64,000 nt of DNA from Collibacillus ludicampi (GCF_023705585.1 NZ_BOQE01000001.1:1315341-1379340); one strand, 5' to 3'; counted from the first letter of the stretch, positions 39,035-48,393 are shown. Program-made: numbers and translations. Notes: generated from the sequence alone by a model not told the origin.

Positions 39035-39054
39035 AGTGCCGGATTTTTGGCACT
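39035..39054. promoter_or_regulatory. Candidate activator-binding site (UAS) for kdd
   Basis: Inverted repeat AGTGCC-N8-GGCACT about 75 bp upstream of the sigma-54 -24 element, a usual enhancer distance. A related half-site pair, GGCAC-TCTT-GTGC, occurs at 40713-40725 upstream of the activator gene itself. Confidence 0.5.
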
Positions 39055-39082
39055 GCTCGAAAATTGCCTTTTTTCTCGCCAG

Positions 39083-40648
39083 TCAATCGTTACTTATTTC
39101 TGAAGAAGGAACGTTTCCCTTTATTTTATCAAGTTTATATTGCAGCGTTTGCCGGGGAATGCCTAACAGTTTGGCTGCTCTTTGCACGTTGCCTCGCGTC
39201 TCTTGCAACGCCGTCCGAATCATGTACTGTTCGACCTCCTGCACCGCCGCACGGAGCGTGCGGCCTTTAAGGAACGATTGCCAGAAGGAATCCGGATGGC
39301 CGCTCCTTGGCCGCTCCTCTCTATGATCCGTTGGCTCATGTCCATCATTCTCCTGAAACATCCTTCTGTTAACCTGTTGACCACCATTTGCTCCCGCTTG
39401 AAACGAGTTTCCGTCTTTCGTTTCCTGTTTCGCTTTTCTGACAATTTGCCACGGAAGGTGCTCCACTTCGATGAGATCGTCGCTCACTTGGTTCATGGCC
39501 CCCTCAATCGCGTGTTCCAATTCCCGTACATTACCGGGCCAATCGTAAGAAAGCAACAGTTTCTCCGCGGTGGGGCTTACCCCTTTGACCGAGAGTCCGA
39601 ACCTGTGATTGTAATCATCAATAAAGTGTTGGATGAGCAGGCCGATATCCTCCTTTCTTTCGCGCAAAGGAGGCAGTTGCAGAGAAACCACGTTGACGCG
39701 GTAATACAAATCGGCACGTATCATCCCTTGTTCAACCGCCGCCAGCGGGTTTGCGTTTGTGGCTGCAATGATGCGTACATCGACCGGGATCACTTTTGTA
39801 TCGCCGACCCTGCGAATACATCCATCTTGTAATACACGCAAAAGTTTCGCTTGCAATTCTAGCGGCATGCTGTTTAATTCATCCAGAAACAAAGTGCCCT
39901 CATGTGCCAATTCGAATAATCCCGGGCGGTTTTCTGCTCCCGTGAAACTGCCTTTCACCGTTCCGAAAAGAATCCCTTCCAAGAGAGAAGCCGGGAGCGC
40001 CGCACAATTTTGTGCGATAAACGGCTTGTTTTTGCGCGGACTTGCGTGATGAATGGCTTGTACAAACAGTTCCTTCCCTGTGCCTGTCTCGCCGTACACC
40101 AAAATCGGTGAAGATGTGGAAGCCGCGCGCTTCGCGATATCTTTAAGTCTCTTCATCTGCTCATTTCTCGTAAGGATATCATCAAATGTATAACGTACCT
40201 GCATGGGGGAACGGTCGGTGCGTTTCGCGGGTGACGCGAGCAATTTCGCTTGCAGATCAAGCAATTTTTCCGTCAGTTCTTTTACACGCGTCAAATCCCT
40301 GGATACTTCCAGCGCCCCGATCACGCGCCCTTGCGAACGAATCGGCAGTGTCGTATTGACGGTATGCACTTTCCTTCCGCGAAAATTGGTATACGTTTGT
40401 GGCTTGTGATAAATCGCTTCACCCGTTTCAATGACTTTCAGCAAAGTACTGGTGTCATTCATCAAGGATGGAAATACTTCCAATACATGTTTTCCTATGA
40501 CTTCCTCCGGCCGTAAACCATCAAGCCTTGCCGCGACTTCGTTATAATAGATCGAGATCCCTTCCCGATTGACTGCGTGGATCCCTTCATCGATCGAGCC
40601 CAAGATCGCTTTCAGCATCTCCGCCATTTCTCTCAGATCCTGTTCCAT
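39083..40648 (-). CDS. Sigma-54-dependent activator (PAS, AAA+, Fis HTH)
   Basis: 521 residues. An N-terminal PAS sensor (about 8-125), AAA+ domain with Walker A GETGTGKE (186-193), the sigma-54 contact loop as GSFTGA (233-238, usually GAFTGA), Walker B GTLFLDELNS, and a C-terminal Fis-type HTH (VQRAAKLLGIPRQTLQYKLDK). It most resembles RocR-type activators of amino-acid catabolism. Location beside the sigma-54 promoter of kdd argues that it senses lysine or a product and turns on the cluster. ATG at 40648 after AGGGGG. Confidence 0.93.
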   Translation of the reverse strand: MEQDLREMAEMLKAILGSIDEGIHAVNREGISIYYNEVAARLDGLRPEEVIGKHVLEVFPSLMNDTSTLLKVIETGEAIYHKPQTYTNFRGRKVHTVNTTLPIRSQGRVIGALEVSRDLTRVKELTEKLLDLQAKLLASPAKRTDRSPMQVRYTFDDILTRNEQMKRLKDIAKRAASTSSPILVYGETGTGKELFVQAIHHASPRKNKPFIAQNCAALPASLLEGILFGTVKGSFTGAENRPGLFELAHEGTLFLDELNSMPLELQAKLLRVLQDGCIRRVGDTKVIPVDVRIIAATNANPLAAVEQGMIRADLYYRVNVVSLQLPPLRERKEDIGLLIQHFIDDYNHRFGLSVKGVSPTAEKLLLSYDWPGNVRELEHAIEGAMNQVSDDLIEVEHLPWQIVRKAKQETKDGNSFQAGANGGQQVNRRMFQENDGHEPTDHREERPRSGHPDSFWQSFLKGRTLRAAVQEVEQYMIRTALQETRGNVQRAAKLLGIPRQTLQYKLDKIKGNVPSSEISND

Positions 40649-40686
40649 ACAAAGGCCCCCTCGCCTGCAAAACACTATCAGATTCT

Positions 40687-40692
40687 ATTATA
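40687..40692 (-). promoter_or_regulatory. -10 element of the activator gene
   Basis: Perfect TATAAT on the minus strand about 40 bp before the activator ATG. The -35 region is weak and overlaps a GGCAC/GTGC inverted repeat at 40713-40725, so autoregulation is possible. Confidence 0.35.
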
Positions 40693-40775
40693 AGTGAATT
40701 TACCAGACTGTTGGCACTCTTGTGCTGAAAATTGGGCAGAATGGATGAGTGAAGTCGAAATCATTTGCGTCCTCT

Positions 40776-40967
40776 TTATTTCTTTCGCTGTTGGTATCTC
40801 AAAATGACAGGAATACGCTTCTTGATTAACTGGCCGATTTTCCCGCAATCTTTGGTCGAAAGATTCCCCCAGTACCCGTCGTTGGACAAAGGAATCCCGA
40901 GTTCACGGGCAATTTCCCATTTCATTTGCTCGATCATCTGCTTGACTTGCGGATCTTCGATATTCAT
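40776..40967 (-). CDS. Alpha/beta-type small acid-soluble spore protein
   Basis: 63 residues with the SASP signature MKWEIARELGIPL (the EIA-RE stretch is the usual GPR protease site) and the second conserved helix KDCGKIGQLIKKRI. Binds and protects DNA in the forespore and is degraded at germination. It is more divergent than the major SASPs, with NDGYWGNLSTKDCG between the helices. The ATG at 40967 has AAAGGTG upstream. It is convergent-adjacent to no gene on the plus strand and probably monocistronic. Confidence 0.85.
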   Translation of the reverse strand: MNIEDPQVKQMIEQMKWEIARELGIPLSNDGYWGNLSTKDCGKIGQLIKKRIPVILRYQQRKK

Positions 40968-41001
40968 CGCCAACACCTTTGCTTCAGGGCTTGAAGGATA
41001 C

Positions 41002-41187
41002 TCATGTCCAGAATCGGCTGATCCAATCGCTCAACCATCGAAAGAGAACGGAGCCTAACCAGATCCCAACGATACCAAGAATTCCGGACAGGACTGGCGG
41101 AGCAGGAAGGGGAAGTTTGAACATCGTAAAAATGACACCTACAATGATACCGGTAAGCAAGGAGAGAAACGGTGTTTTCCATTCCAT
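41002..41187 (-). CDS. XapX domain small membrane protein (DUF1427)
   Basis: 61 residues: two membrane helices joined by the XapX signature KLPLPAPPVLSGILGIVGIWLG. XapX is named after a xanthosine-cluster ORF and its function is unknown. The ATG at 41187 is preferred to the in-frame start 12 codons upstream. It lies 34 bases before the SASP gene on the same strand. Confidence 0.8.
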   Translation of the reverse strand: MEWKTPFLSLLTGIIVGVIFTMFKLPLPAPPVLSGILGIVGIWLGSVLFRWLSDWISRFWT

Positions 41188-41327
41188 AGAATCCCGGACT
41201 CCTTCCCGATAGATGTGATCCAAAGGATCCCTGGTTTCTTCTGATTCTTACACGATTCGGGGTGTAACGTATACCGACCGAATGATGGGAATGATCGTGT
41301 CATTTATGTTGAAACGTGTAATTTCAC

Positions 41328-41759
41328 CTAATCTTTTGAAATAGTTTTCACTTTTATTTGCAAATTCATGCGGCTCTTCTCGCCTTCCATCTCCATCGTA
41401 TACTCGATACATATCCGTGCTTCGTCATCCCCTATGAAATGATCCATTTTCTCTGTTTCAATCCAAAATCCTAAATTTCCGTAAGGGGTTTGGTATTGCC
41501 CGGAAAATTGTTTGTCTAATTGGTAGACGTGGCGCATGTTGATTTCCCCTTGGCGGATGAGGGTAATATCATTCTGCGCGACTTTTAATGTCGTCTGTGT
41601 ATTTCCTAAACCCGATTCATTATTTTCCTGATAATGGAAGTATTGGACATCGCCTTTTACGTACCAAAAACCTTCGAATGTTTGATTATACGTTTGGGTA
41701 GAGCCATCAGAAAGAGTTTGCGTGGTGTTTACTATGATCTTTACTGGCTTTTTTATCAT
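41328..41759 (-). CDS. DUF1934 (YwiB-like) protein
   Basis: 143 residues predicted as an antiparallel beta barrel of the calycin-like DUF1934 fold; it begins KKPVKIIVNTTQTLSDGS and contains EGFWYVKGDVQYFHYQE and GEINMRHVYQLDKQFSGQYQTPYG. The Bacillus homologue ywiB lies close to speE-speB, as here. Function unknown. The ATG at 41759 is right beside the left end of a repeat copy, so its promoter must lie in or beyond the repeat. Confidence 0.85.
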   Translation of the reverse strand: MIKKPVKIIVNTTQTLSDGSTQTYNQTFEGFWYVKGDVQYFHYQENNESGLGNTQTTLKVAQNDITLIRQGEINMRHVYQLDKQFSGQYQTPYGNLGFWIETEKMDHFIGDDEARICIEYTMEMEGEKSRMNLQIKVKTISKD

Positions 41760-41779
41760 GGGTATGACTGTCCTTTCTA

Positions 41780-42180
41780 TTTTGAAAGCTTGTGGTTTGG
41801 TGGGGATGCCTCTTTGCGCTTGGGTTCGGTGAAGGTCGTCTCAGCGGGCATATGATTGGCGTTCATGCTCCGTGAAGGTCGTCTCGCATGGAATCATAAT
41901 CATATGTTGCGAGACGACCTTCAAAGTCGCTATTACGCGCAATGCATATACCCTTTTACGTCCGAAAGGAAGCGAGACGACCTCCAAAGTCGCTGTTTCA
42001 CGCCAAGCACATGCCCTCTTACCTGTTTAAAGGAAGCGGAACGACCTTCAACTCACTTCTACGCTGCAAAGCGATACGATCCACCCAAAAGCCACTTTGT
42101 GTCTGGTGGTAGCCTCAAAATACTCTTTCCGCATAAGAAACTTTTCATCCTCTGATGGTGCCGCTTGCTGCAAGGTTGTG
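41780..42180 (+). repeat. Nested-palindrome repeat, copy 4
   Basis: Long copy: head TTGTGGTTTGGTGG (41790 on), a left outer unit and one more left unit, perfect 15-bp hairpin (41874-41888 with 41908-41922), then two right units (41905-41950, 41970-42014), the outer right arm (42063-42085) and the tail (TTTTCATCCTCTGATGG at 42142). It has replaced the 5' part of the ATPase gene to its right. Confidence 0.85.
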
Positions 42181-42189
42181 GACTCTCCA

Positions 42190-42663
42190 TCGGACCTGAG
42201 CCGATTCATACGTTTATCGTGGTTTCCTAAAATCACGAACGGTTTTTTTCTCAGAGCTGAATCTTTTCATCAATTTGCCACCCATATAGATGAAATAGGG
42301 GCTCAAGCATTTTATGGCGGTCAGTCACTTCATGAACAGTCTCATGGGGAAGCATTTCTATCGTTATTGCGAAACCGCTTTGGCAAAAAAGGAATTTATT
42401 TGCTTGATGAACCGGAATCCGCCTTATCTCCAGCCCGACAACTCGCATTTTTACGATTGCTTCATGAACTTGTGACTGTTGGTGAATCACAATTCATTAT
42501 AGCCACACATTCTCCTATCATTTTAGGCTATCCAAATGCCTCGATTCTAAATTTCGATACTCATCCGATCTCTCCTATATGTTATGAAGAGACCACTCAC
42601 TATTCTATTACACGTAGATTTTTGGAAAACAGGGAGCATGTATTAAAGCTGCTGTTGGAATAA
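42190..42663 (+). pseudogene. 5'-truncated AAA ATPase gene (COG3910-like)
   Basis: About 155 C-terminal codons of a predicted ABC/RecF-type ATPase remain. Recognisable are NGFFLRAESFHQFATHIDE, GGQSLHEQSHGEAFLSLL (signature motif), YLLDEPESALSP (Walker B) and FIIATHSPIILGYPNA. The family is about 240 residues, so the N-terminal third with the Walker A loop is missing. Homology begins just where the repeat tail ends (about 42185). No start codon with a ribosome site is present. A terminator follows. Confidence 0.8.
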
Positions 42664-42666
42664 AGA

Positions 42667-42693
42667 AAAAGGAGGCGGTTCATACCTCCTTTT
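42667..42693. terminator. Bidirectional terminator after the ATPase remnant
   Basis: AAAAGGAGG/CCTCCTTTT (42667-42675, 42685-42693) with a 9-base loop and A/T runs on both sides. Confidence 0.75.
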
Positions 42694-42885
42694 AAAGTGA
42701 AATTTCAACATCAGCTTCATTCAATAAATGCTCGCATAGTGCAATAAATTTTCCTTGACTGTACATGGCTTGTAGCAAACTAATAATATGCTTTTTATTT
42801 TGAGACTATCGTTACGGAAGTCTCTTCTGAAATGATTAACAAGGACGGGAAATCCGTTGTGGAATGTACCGTTACCTTGGATTAA
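42692..42885. pseudogene. Two short coding remnants
   Basis: On the minus strand a frame ending ...SQGKFIALCEHLLNEADVEISL, stop at 42692, has coding character for about 34 codons but no start. On the plus strand, 42802-42885 reads ETIVTEVSSEMINKDGKSVV... and ends in TAA; it resembles the C-terminus of a hot-dog/MaoC-like protein. Both appear to be leftovers of larger genes. Low confidence in family. Confidence 0.35.
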
Positions 42886-42889
42886 ATCC

Positions 42890-42925
42890 AAAAGAGCCCC
42901 CTCTTGCTAGACAAAAGGGGGCTCA
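42890..42925 (-). terminator. Terminator of speE-speB
   Basis: Stem GAGCCCCC/GGGGGCTC on the minus strand followed by TTTT, directly after the speB stop. Confidence 0.85.
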
Positions 42926-42927
42926 CC

Positions 42928-43812
42928 TTATTTCACGAGTCCGAGAAGCACTTCACGGATCACTTTGGATGCGAGAATCTGTGTTTGTTCCGTAGGATCG
43001 ATCCCCGGTGAAACTTCGACCAAGTCAAGTCCGACCACGTGGATACCCGATTTAGCCATCTCATGGATGGACTGCAACAATTCAAGAGAGGTGATTCCGC
43101 CGGGTTCCGCTGTACCGGTACCGGGGGCAAATGCCGGATCAACGACATCGATGTCGATGGTGACATAGACGGGACGCCCCTGCAATTCTGGCAGGACTTG
43201 TTTCAACGGTTCAAGAACCGTAAAAGGATAGAAGTTCGTGTTGGCGCGCGCCCACTGAAACTCTTCCTTCGTACCCGAACGGATCCCGAATTGGTATACG
43301 TTTTTCGCGCCGATGATATCGCAAGCCTTGCGGATCACGGATGCGTGGGAATAAGGTTCGCCTTCGTAATGTTCACGCAAGTCGGCGTGCGCATCGATAT
43401 GAATGAGCGCGAGGTTCTCGTATTTTTTTGCGACCGCTTGGATCGGTCCCCAGGATACCAGGTGTTCTCCGCCGATGCCAAGAGGAAACTTTCCATCCTT
43501 CACGATACGACCCACATATTCCGCAATCATTTCAATCGATCGGGACGGATTGCCGAATGGAAGAGGAATATCTCCCGCATCGAAGTATTTGACATCTTCC
43601 AAAAGCTTATCCAGATAAGGGCTATATTCCTCCAGACCGATGGAAACTTCACGCACGCGGGTGGGGCCTAAGCGCGTACCGGCGCGAAAAGAAACCGTCC
43701 AATCCATGGGCATTCCGTAAATCACAGCCTGAGCCGCTTCATAATCTTGCGTCGCGCCAATAAATTCGCCGCCGTTATACGCCGGATCAAACTTCATCGG
43801 GTGGAAAGCCAT
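42928..43812 (-). CDS. speB: Agmatinase (agmatine ureohydrolase)
   Basis: Mn-dependent ureohydrolase (294 residues) that converts agmatine to putrescine and urea. The two metal motifs are HIDAHADLR and TIDIDVVDPAFAPGTGTAEPGG, with GIGGEHLV upstream. SpeB rather than arginase is favoured by linkage to speE. The ATG overlaps the speE stop (TAATG at 43812). Confidence 0.96.
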   Translation of the reverse strand: MAFHPMKFDPAYNGGEFIGATQDYEAAQAVIYGMPMDWTVSFRAGTRLGPTRVREVSIGLEEYSPYLDKLLEDVKYFDAGDIPLPFGNPSRSIEMIAEYVGRIVKDGKFPLGIGGEHLVSWGPIQAVAKKYENLALIHIDAHADLREHYEGEPYSHASVIRKACDIIGAKNVYQFGIRSGTKEEFQWARANTNFYPFTVLEPLKQVLPELQGRPVYVTIDIDVVDPAFAPGTGTAEPGGITSLELLQSIHEMAKSGIHVVGLDLVEVSPGIDPTEQTQILASKVIREVLLGLVK

Positions 43813-44645
43813 TACTTCAACAGCTCCTCAACAAATTTAGGTAAGCGGAAGATCGATTTATGGATGCTTGGGCTATAATACTTCGTATTCGGCGGATCAA
43901 ACAGTTTCGCTTCATCAACATGTAATGGATCATATTTTTTCGATCCCATCGTGAAGCTCCAAAGGCCCGATGGATACGTGGGGATCGATACGGTATACAA
44001 GCGAGTGACAGGAAAAATCGCAGCGATATCTTTATACACGCGGCGAATCAACTCCTGATTGAACCATGGGGATTCCGTTTGTGCCACCATGATGCCGTCC
44101 TCTTTCAACGCTTCAAAAATCGCCTGGTAGAAGTCGCGGGCAAACAACCCCACCGCCGGACCTACAGGTTCTGTGGAATCCACGAGGATCACGTCATATT
44201 CGTTTTTATTCTCCTGAACATGCTTGATGCCGTCGATCACTTGAACATCGACGCGCGGATTGCCTGTCAATTCGCTCGCGATTTGCGGCAGGTACTGTTT
44301 CGAAACTTCGATCACACGACCGTCAATTTCCGCGAGTACCGCTTTTTCAACGGACGGGTGTTTCACGATTTCACGGATCGCGCCGCCGTCTCCTCCGCCG
44401 ACGACCAAAACCTTTTTCGGATTCGGGTGTGTGTTCAGCGCGACATGTGCGATCATTTCGTGATAAACGAATTCATCTTTATCTGTGGTCATCACCATGC
44501 CGTCCAAGACGAGCATCTTTCCCCATTGGAGCGTATCCAGCATGGCGATATCCTGAAACTCGGATTTTTCCGTATGTAACGTTTCTTTGATTTTCGCTGT
44601 TATTCCGAAATTCTCTGTTTGTTTTTCCGTATACCATAGATCCAT
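43812..44645 (-). CDS. speE: Spermidine synthase
   Basis: Aminopropyltransferase of 277 residues, joining decarboxylated SAM and putrescine. It shows the family motifs [50 protein letters not shown] and the substrate loop [13 protein letters not shown]. The ATG at 44645 is nine bases after AAAGGGG. It is upstream of and coupled to speB, as in Bacillus, and divergent from the class A PBP gene. Confidence 0.97.
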   Translation of the reverse strand: MDLWYTEKQTENFGITAKIKETLHTEKSEFQDIAMLDTLQWGKMLVLDGMVMTTDKDEFVYHEMIAHVALNTHPNPKKVLVVGGGDGGAIREIVKHPSVEKAVLAEIDGRVIEVSKQYLPQIASELTGNPRVDVQVIDGIKHVQENKNEYDVILVDSTEPVGPAVGLFARDFYQAIFEALKEDGIMVAQTESPWFNQELIRRVYKDIAAIFPVTRLYTVSIPTYPSGLWSFTMGSKKYDPLHVDEAKLFDPPNTKYYSPSIHKSIFRLPKFVEELLK

Positions 44646-44812
44646 GGGAGGGTGTCCCCTTTCCTCTAAAAAATCTCGCAAAATTCGCTACGTATTATAC
44701 CAGAACTGGTCAGAAAATAAACCCCTTTCCTCCATTCACTTACAAAGTTTATCTCTCCCCAATCATGTACATACTGGAAAGTAGACGAGCTTGCTACGAA
44801 AGAGGGATGCGT

Positions 44813-46921
44813 ATGCCCATATCCACAAAGTCATCCGATCTCTCAAGTGACACACTGCATGGAACTCCACCAACAGCCTATCCCAGCAGAGTACAACGGC
44901 GCAGGAGGAGAGGCGGGTTCATCTTCGCCTTTTTCTCGCTGGTTTTCCTTATTTCTATGGCAGCCGGCAGTCTTTTTTATCTCTACTTGCGATATGCACC
45001 GCTGCCTCCCAGTAACGTAGCCAACACCTCGACCGTAATCGCTGATGACGGAACAGTCCTGACCGATCTGTTTAGAGGTGGACAGAACCGCTTGAAGGTT
45101 CCATTGCAAGAAATTCCCCTTTATTTGCGTGAAGCTACGATCGCTGTGGAGGACGACCAATTTTATTCCCATCACGGATTTAATTTAACGAGTATCGCCA
45201 GGGCTCTTTATGTGAACTTCAAAGAAGGGCGCATCGTTGAAGGTGGTTCAACGATTACCCAACAACTAGCAAAAAAACTTTACTTCTCTGATGATCGAAC
45301 CTTCACACGCAAGCTCAAGGAAGCCGTCCGGACCATGCAGTTGGAAATCAATTATTCGAAGGATCAGATTCTCGATCAATATTTGAACATTATCTATTAT
45401 GGGGAAGGAGCATACGGAGTCGAAGCTGCGGCGCAGACGTACTTCGGAAAATCCGTGCAGGATTTGGATCTCGCGGAATCGGCGATGCTCGCGGGTCTCC
45501 CGAATAGTCCGAGCAGCCTTTCACCTTTTCAGAATGAAAAAGGAGCGAAAGAACGGCAACGAATCGTTCTCGATGCGATGGTCAAACAAGGATATATCAC
45601 GAAACAACAAGCGGATGACGCGTATCATGAACCTCTGAAATATGCGACAAAGCATTCATTGAATGCCAACGCACCGCATTTCACCAATTTGGCCGCCACT
45701 GAAGCAAAAAACGCGCTTGGCCTGCAGGATAACGAACTGGCTCTAGGCGGGTATAAAATCCATACCACTCTGGATCCCAACATGCAAAAATTGGCGGAGG
45801 ACGCGGTGGCCAAATATATGCCGAGAGGAGATCTAGAGGTTGCCCTTGTGGCGATTGATCCGAAAACGGGGGCCTTGAAAGCGATGGTGGGAGGGCGTCA
45901 TTTTAAAGATCCTGGTTTCAATCACGTGCTGGCTAAAAGGCAACCAGGATCATCGTTCAAGCCGATACTCTATCTGACAGCTCTCAACAATGGTTATACC
46001 CCCGCCACACGCATCAAAAGCGAACCGACGACGATCAAATATGGAGCGGATGGCGAAAAAACGTACGAAGTCAAAAACTTTGCGGATCAATACGTCCATG
46101 ATTTCATCGATATGCGAACCGCGATCTCACGTTCCGACAACGTGTATGCAGTTACGACGAACATGGACGTAGGCCCTGATAAAGTAGTGGAAGAGGCTAG
46201 AAAACTGGGAATCGAGAGCCCGTTGCAGCCATATCCATCACTTGCTCTCGGTGCTTTTCCCGTTTCTCCTCTTGAAATGGCGCGGGCCTATTCGGCCTTG
46301 GCGAACGGTGGGCAAAAGGTGCAGATTCATGCCGTTTCATCCATTGAGAATGCTTATAATAAAAATGTTTACCAGTTTCAGAGCACTCCGGAACAAGTAG
46401 CAGACCCGAAACTTACGTTTATCCTTTCCGATTTGATGAAAGGCGTTTTCGAACCGGGAGGAACCGCTTATCGAGTCGCAAAAATGATCGATCGCCCCGT
46501 TGCGGGAAAGACAGGTACAACCGATACGGATGCCTGGATGATCGGCTATACACCCGACCTGGTGACCGTCGTATGGATTGGATACGATAAGGATCGGTTG
46601 CTCTCGCAAGAAGAATCGCATCTCGCAGCCCCAATCTGGGCTGAATTTATGAAACAGGCGTTGGCCCGCCAAGAGAAAACAGATTTCCAGAAGCCTGAGG
46701 GAGTCATCCAAGTAGCGATTGATCCCACCACGGGTCAACTGGCTACACCCAACTGCCCATCCCAACATCTTGAGTACTTCGTGGCCGGTACGGAGCCTAC
46801 CGAAGAATGTTCGGAACACCCGGCATCCCTCCCGGGGAAGCTGCGAAAAAAACTAGGAGAAGGCAGTTCAACTCTGCATAAAGTGTGGGACTACCTCACA
46901 GGCGGAAAAGAAAATCCCTGA
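44813..46921 (+). CDS. pbpG: Class A penicillin-binding protein (transglycosylase/transpeptidase)
   Basis: 702 residues. A Ser/Thr-rich cytoplasmic N-terminus, an RRRRRGG stop and one membrane helix (about 35-57), then a GT51 transglycosylase domain (AVEDDQFYSHHGFN, GGSTITQQLAKKLYF) and a transpeptidase domain with the active Ser in PGSSFKP, the SRSDN motif and KTGTT. Polymerises and cross-links peptidoglycan outside the membrane. It is the positional match of Bacillus pbpG (ywhE) next to speE; the symbol is by position. ATGs at 44807 and 44813; the ribosome site AGAGGG better serves 44813. Confidence 0.93.
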   Translation: MPISTKSSDLSSDTLHGTPPTAYPSRVQRRRRRGGFIFAFFSLVFLISMAAGSLFYLYLRYAPLPPSNVANTSTVIADDGTVLTDLFRGGQNRLKVPLQEIPLYLREATIAVEDDQFYSHHGFNLTSIARALYVNFKEGRIVEGGSTITQQLAKKLYFSDDRTFTRKLKEAVRTMQLEINYSKDQILDQYLNIIYYGEGAYGVEAAAQTYFGKSVQDLDLAESAMLAGLPNSPSSLSPFQNEKGAKERQRIVLDAMVKQGYITKQQADDAYHEPLKYATKHSLNANAPHFTNLAATEAKNALGLQDNELALGGYKIHTTLDPNMQKLAEDAVAKYMPRGDLEVALVAIDPKTGALKAMVGGRHFKDPGFNHVLAKRQPGSSFKPILYLTALNNGYTPATRIKSEPTTIKYGADGEKTYEVKNFADQYVHDFIDMRTAISRSDNVYAVTTNMDVGPDKVVEEARKLGIESPLQPYPSLALGAFPVSPLEMARAYSALANGGQKVQIHAVSSIENAYNKNVYQFQSTPEQVADPKLTFILSDLMKGVFEPGGTAYRVAKMIDRPVAGKTGTTDTDAWMIGYTPDLVTVVWIGYDKDRLLSQEESHLAAPIWAEFMKQALARQEKTDFQKPEGVIQVAIDPTTGQLATPNCPSQHLEYFVAGTEPTEECSEHPASLPGKLRKKLGEGSSTLHKVWDYLTGGKENP

Positions 46922-46964
46922 CGCGTCTCCATTCTTGACGCATCATTATACGAAGAAAAGGTTG

Positions 46965-47051
46965 TACCCCTGGCCGCATTCAGTGTCAGCTGAGGATGAA
47001 AATTTTCTCATGCGCAATGTGATAAACCTACCCAAGCACTCAATTTCAAAG
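46965..47051 (-). repeat. Remnant of the nested-palindrome repeat, copy 5
   Basis: Read on the minus strand it begins TTGAAATTGAGTGCTTGGGTAGG (head), then a short centre with TTGCGC, and ends TTTTCATCCTC...GCGGCCA (tail). The palindromic arms are missing, as if deleted internally. Confidence 0.6.
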
Positions 47052-47106
47052 TTGATTTAGTATTCATCACTGTAGAAAGATACAGTCTACGCGTTCACAC
47101 ATAGGA

Positions 47107-47125
47107 CCACGGATGCATTCCGTGG
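47107..47125 (+). terminator. Hairpin upstream of aspartate aminotransferase
   Basis: CCACGGA-TGCAT-TCCGTGG followed by CTCTTTG. It is about 70 bp before the aminotransferase ATG. The T-run is poor; it may be a weak terminator or attenuator. Confidence 0.35.
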
Positions 47126-47197
47126 CTCTTTGCTGTTGACTTGCTTTCCTTTTTTGGCGTATGTTTAGATCAATATGAAGCTATGGAGGGAAACTCA

Positions 47198-48385
47198 ATG
47201 CCATTCGGACTTTCTAACCGGGTCAAGGAAATCGCTCCTTCCCCTACGCTTGCGATCGATACGAAAACGAAACAGATGATTGCCGAAGGAGTAGACGTGA
47301 TCAACTTAAGTGTTGGCGAGCCTGACTTCAACACGCCGAAACCAGCTTGCGATGCAGCCGTCGAAGCGATTTACTGCGGATTTACCAAATATACGGCCGT
47401 ACCGGGTATAGTCGAACTCCGCAAGGCGATCGCCGAGAAACTGGAACGGGAAAATGGTGTCACGTATTCTCCCGATGAAATTATCGTGTCTTCCGGCGGT
47501 AAACATTCTCTATACAACATTTTTGTCGCAATCATCAACCCTGGTGATGAAGTCATCGTTCCGGCGCCTTATTGGGTGAGCTATCCGGAAATGATCCGAC
47601 TTGTCGGCGGTGTTCCTGTCATCGTTGAAACGGACGAATCCACTGGATTCAAGGTGACACCCGAAATGCTCTCCGCCGCCATCACTGAGAAAACGAAAGC
47701 ACTCGTTCTCAATACGCCTTCCAACCCAACCGGCGCCGTTTATTCGCCCGACGAGATCCGCGCACTGGCTAAAGTTATCGAACAGCATGAGTTTTATGTG
47801 ATCTCAGACGAGATTTATGAGAAACTCCTGTACGATGCCGAACACCTGTCATCCGCAGCAGTTTCTGAAGGTATGAAGAAGCGGACGTTGTTAGTCAACG
47901 GTTTCTCCAAAGCGTTTTCCATGACGGGGTGGCGCATGGGATATGTGGCCGGTGATCGTGCGATCATCAAGGCGATGACCAGTTTTCAAAGCCAGACGAC
48001 ATCCAATCCTGTCTCTATTTCACAGAAGGCTGCGATTGCTGCCCTCAACAGCTTTGATCCTGAAATGGTAACAGAATTCCGCCGCCGCCGTGACTTTGTG
48101 CTCAGGCGATTGGAAGAGATGCCACTGATTCGTTGTATCGAACCCCAAGGCGCGTTTTACGCATTTCCAAATATCGCTGATATCCTGGGTAAAAGTTATA
48201 ACGGGCAAACGATCGACTCCTCGGATACGTTAGCCGAACTTCTGCTCACCGAGTCGAAGATCGCGTTGGTTCCCGGCAGCGGATTTGGAGCACCGAATAA
48301 CATTCGGATCTCTTACGCGACTTCGATGGCAAACCTAGAGAAAGCGATGGATCGTTTGGAATCATTCCTCAAAAACGTTCGCTAA
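47198..48385 (+). CDS. aspC: Class I aspartate aminotransferase
   Basis: PLP enzyme of 395 residues exchanging amino groups between aspartate and 2-oxoglutarate, type Ib as in Bacilli. It shows VINLSVGEPDFNTP, LNTPSNPTGAVYS, the Schiff-base lysine in NGFSKAFSMTGWRMGYVAG and PGSGFG...IRISYA. The ATG at 47198 lies eight bases after GGAGGG. A strong terminator follows. Other aminotransferase substrates cannot be excluded. Confidence 0.93.
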   Translation: MPFGLSNRVKEIAPSPTLAIDTKTKQMIAEGVDVINLSVGEPDFNTPKPACDAAVEAIYCGFTKYTAVPGIVELRKAIAEKLERENGVTYSPDEIIVSSGGKHSLYNIFVAIINPGDEVIVPAPYWVSYPEMIRLVGGVPVIVETDESTGFKVTPEMLSAAITEKTKALVLNTPSNPTGAVYSPDEIRALAKVIEQHEFYVISDEIYEKLLYDAEHLSSAAVSEGMKKRTLLVNGFSKAFSMTGWRMGYVAGDRAIIKAMTSFQSQTTSNPVSISQKAAIAALNSFDPEMVTEFRRRRDFVLRRLEEMPLIRCIEPQGAFYAFPNIADILGKSYNGQTIDSSDTLAELLLTESKIALVPGSGFGAPNNIRISYATSMANLEKAMDRLESFLKNVR

Positions 48386-48393
48386 AATCCCCG

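Noticed and set aside
40713-40727. Second sigma-54 promoter (TTGGCACTCTTGTGCT)
   Set aside because: The -12 element reads TGCT instead of TTGC, and it points towards no gene on that strand; more likely an activator-binding repeat.
42097-42245. Extension of the ATPase frame into the repeat as a native N-terminus
   Set aside because: The extra residues come from the repeat tail, do not resemble the family, and lack a ribosome site.
47100-47130. T-box riboswitch before the aminotransferase
   Set aside because: The hairpin lacks the conserved T-box sequence and the specifier stem; leader is too short.
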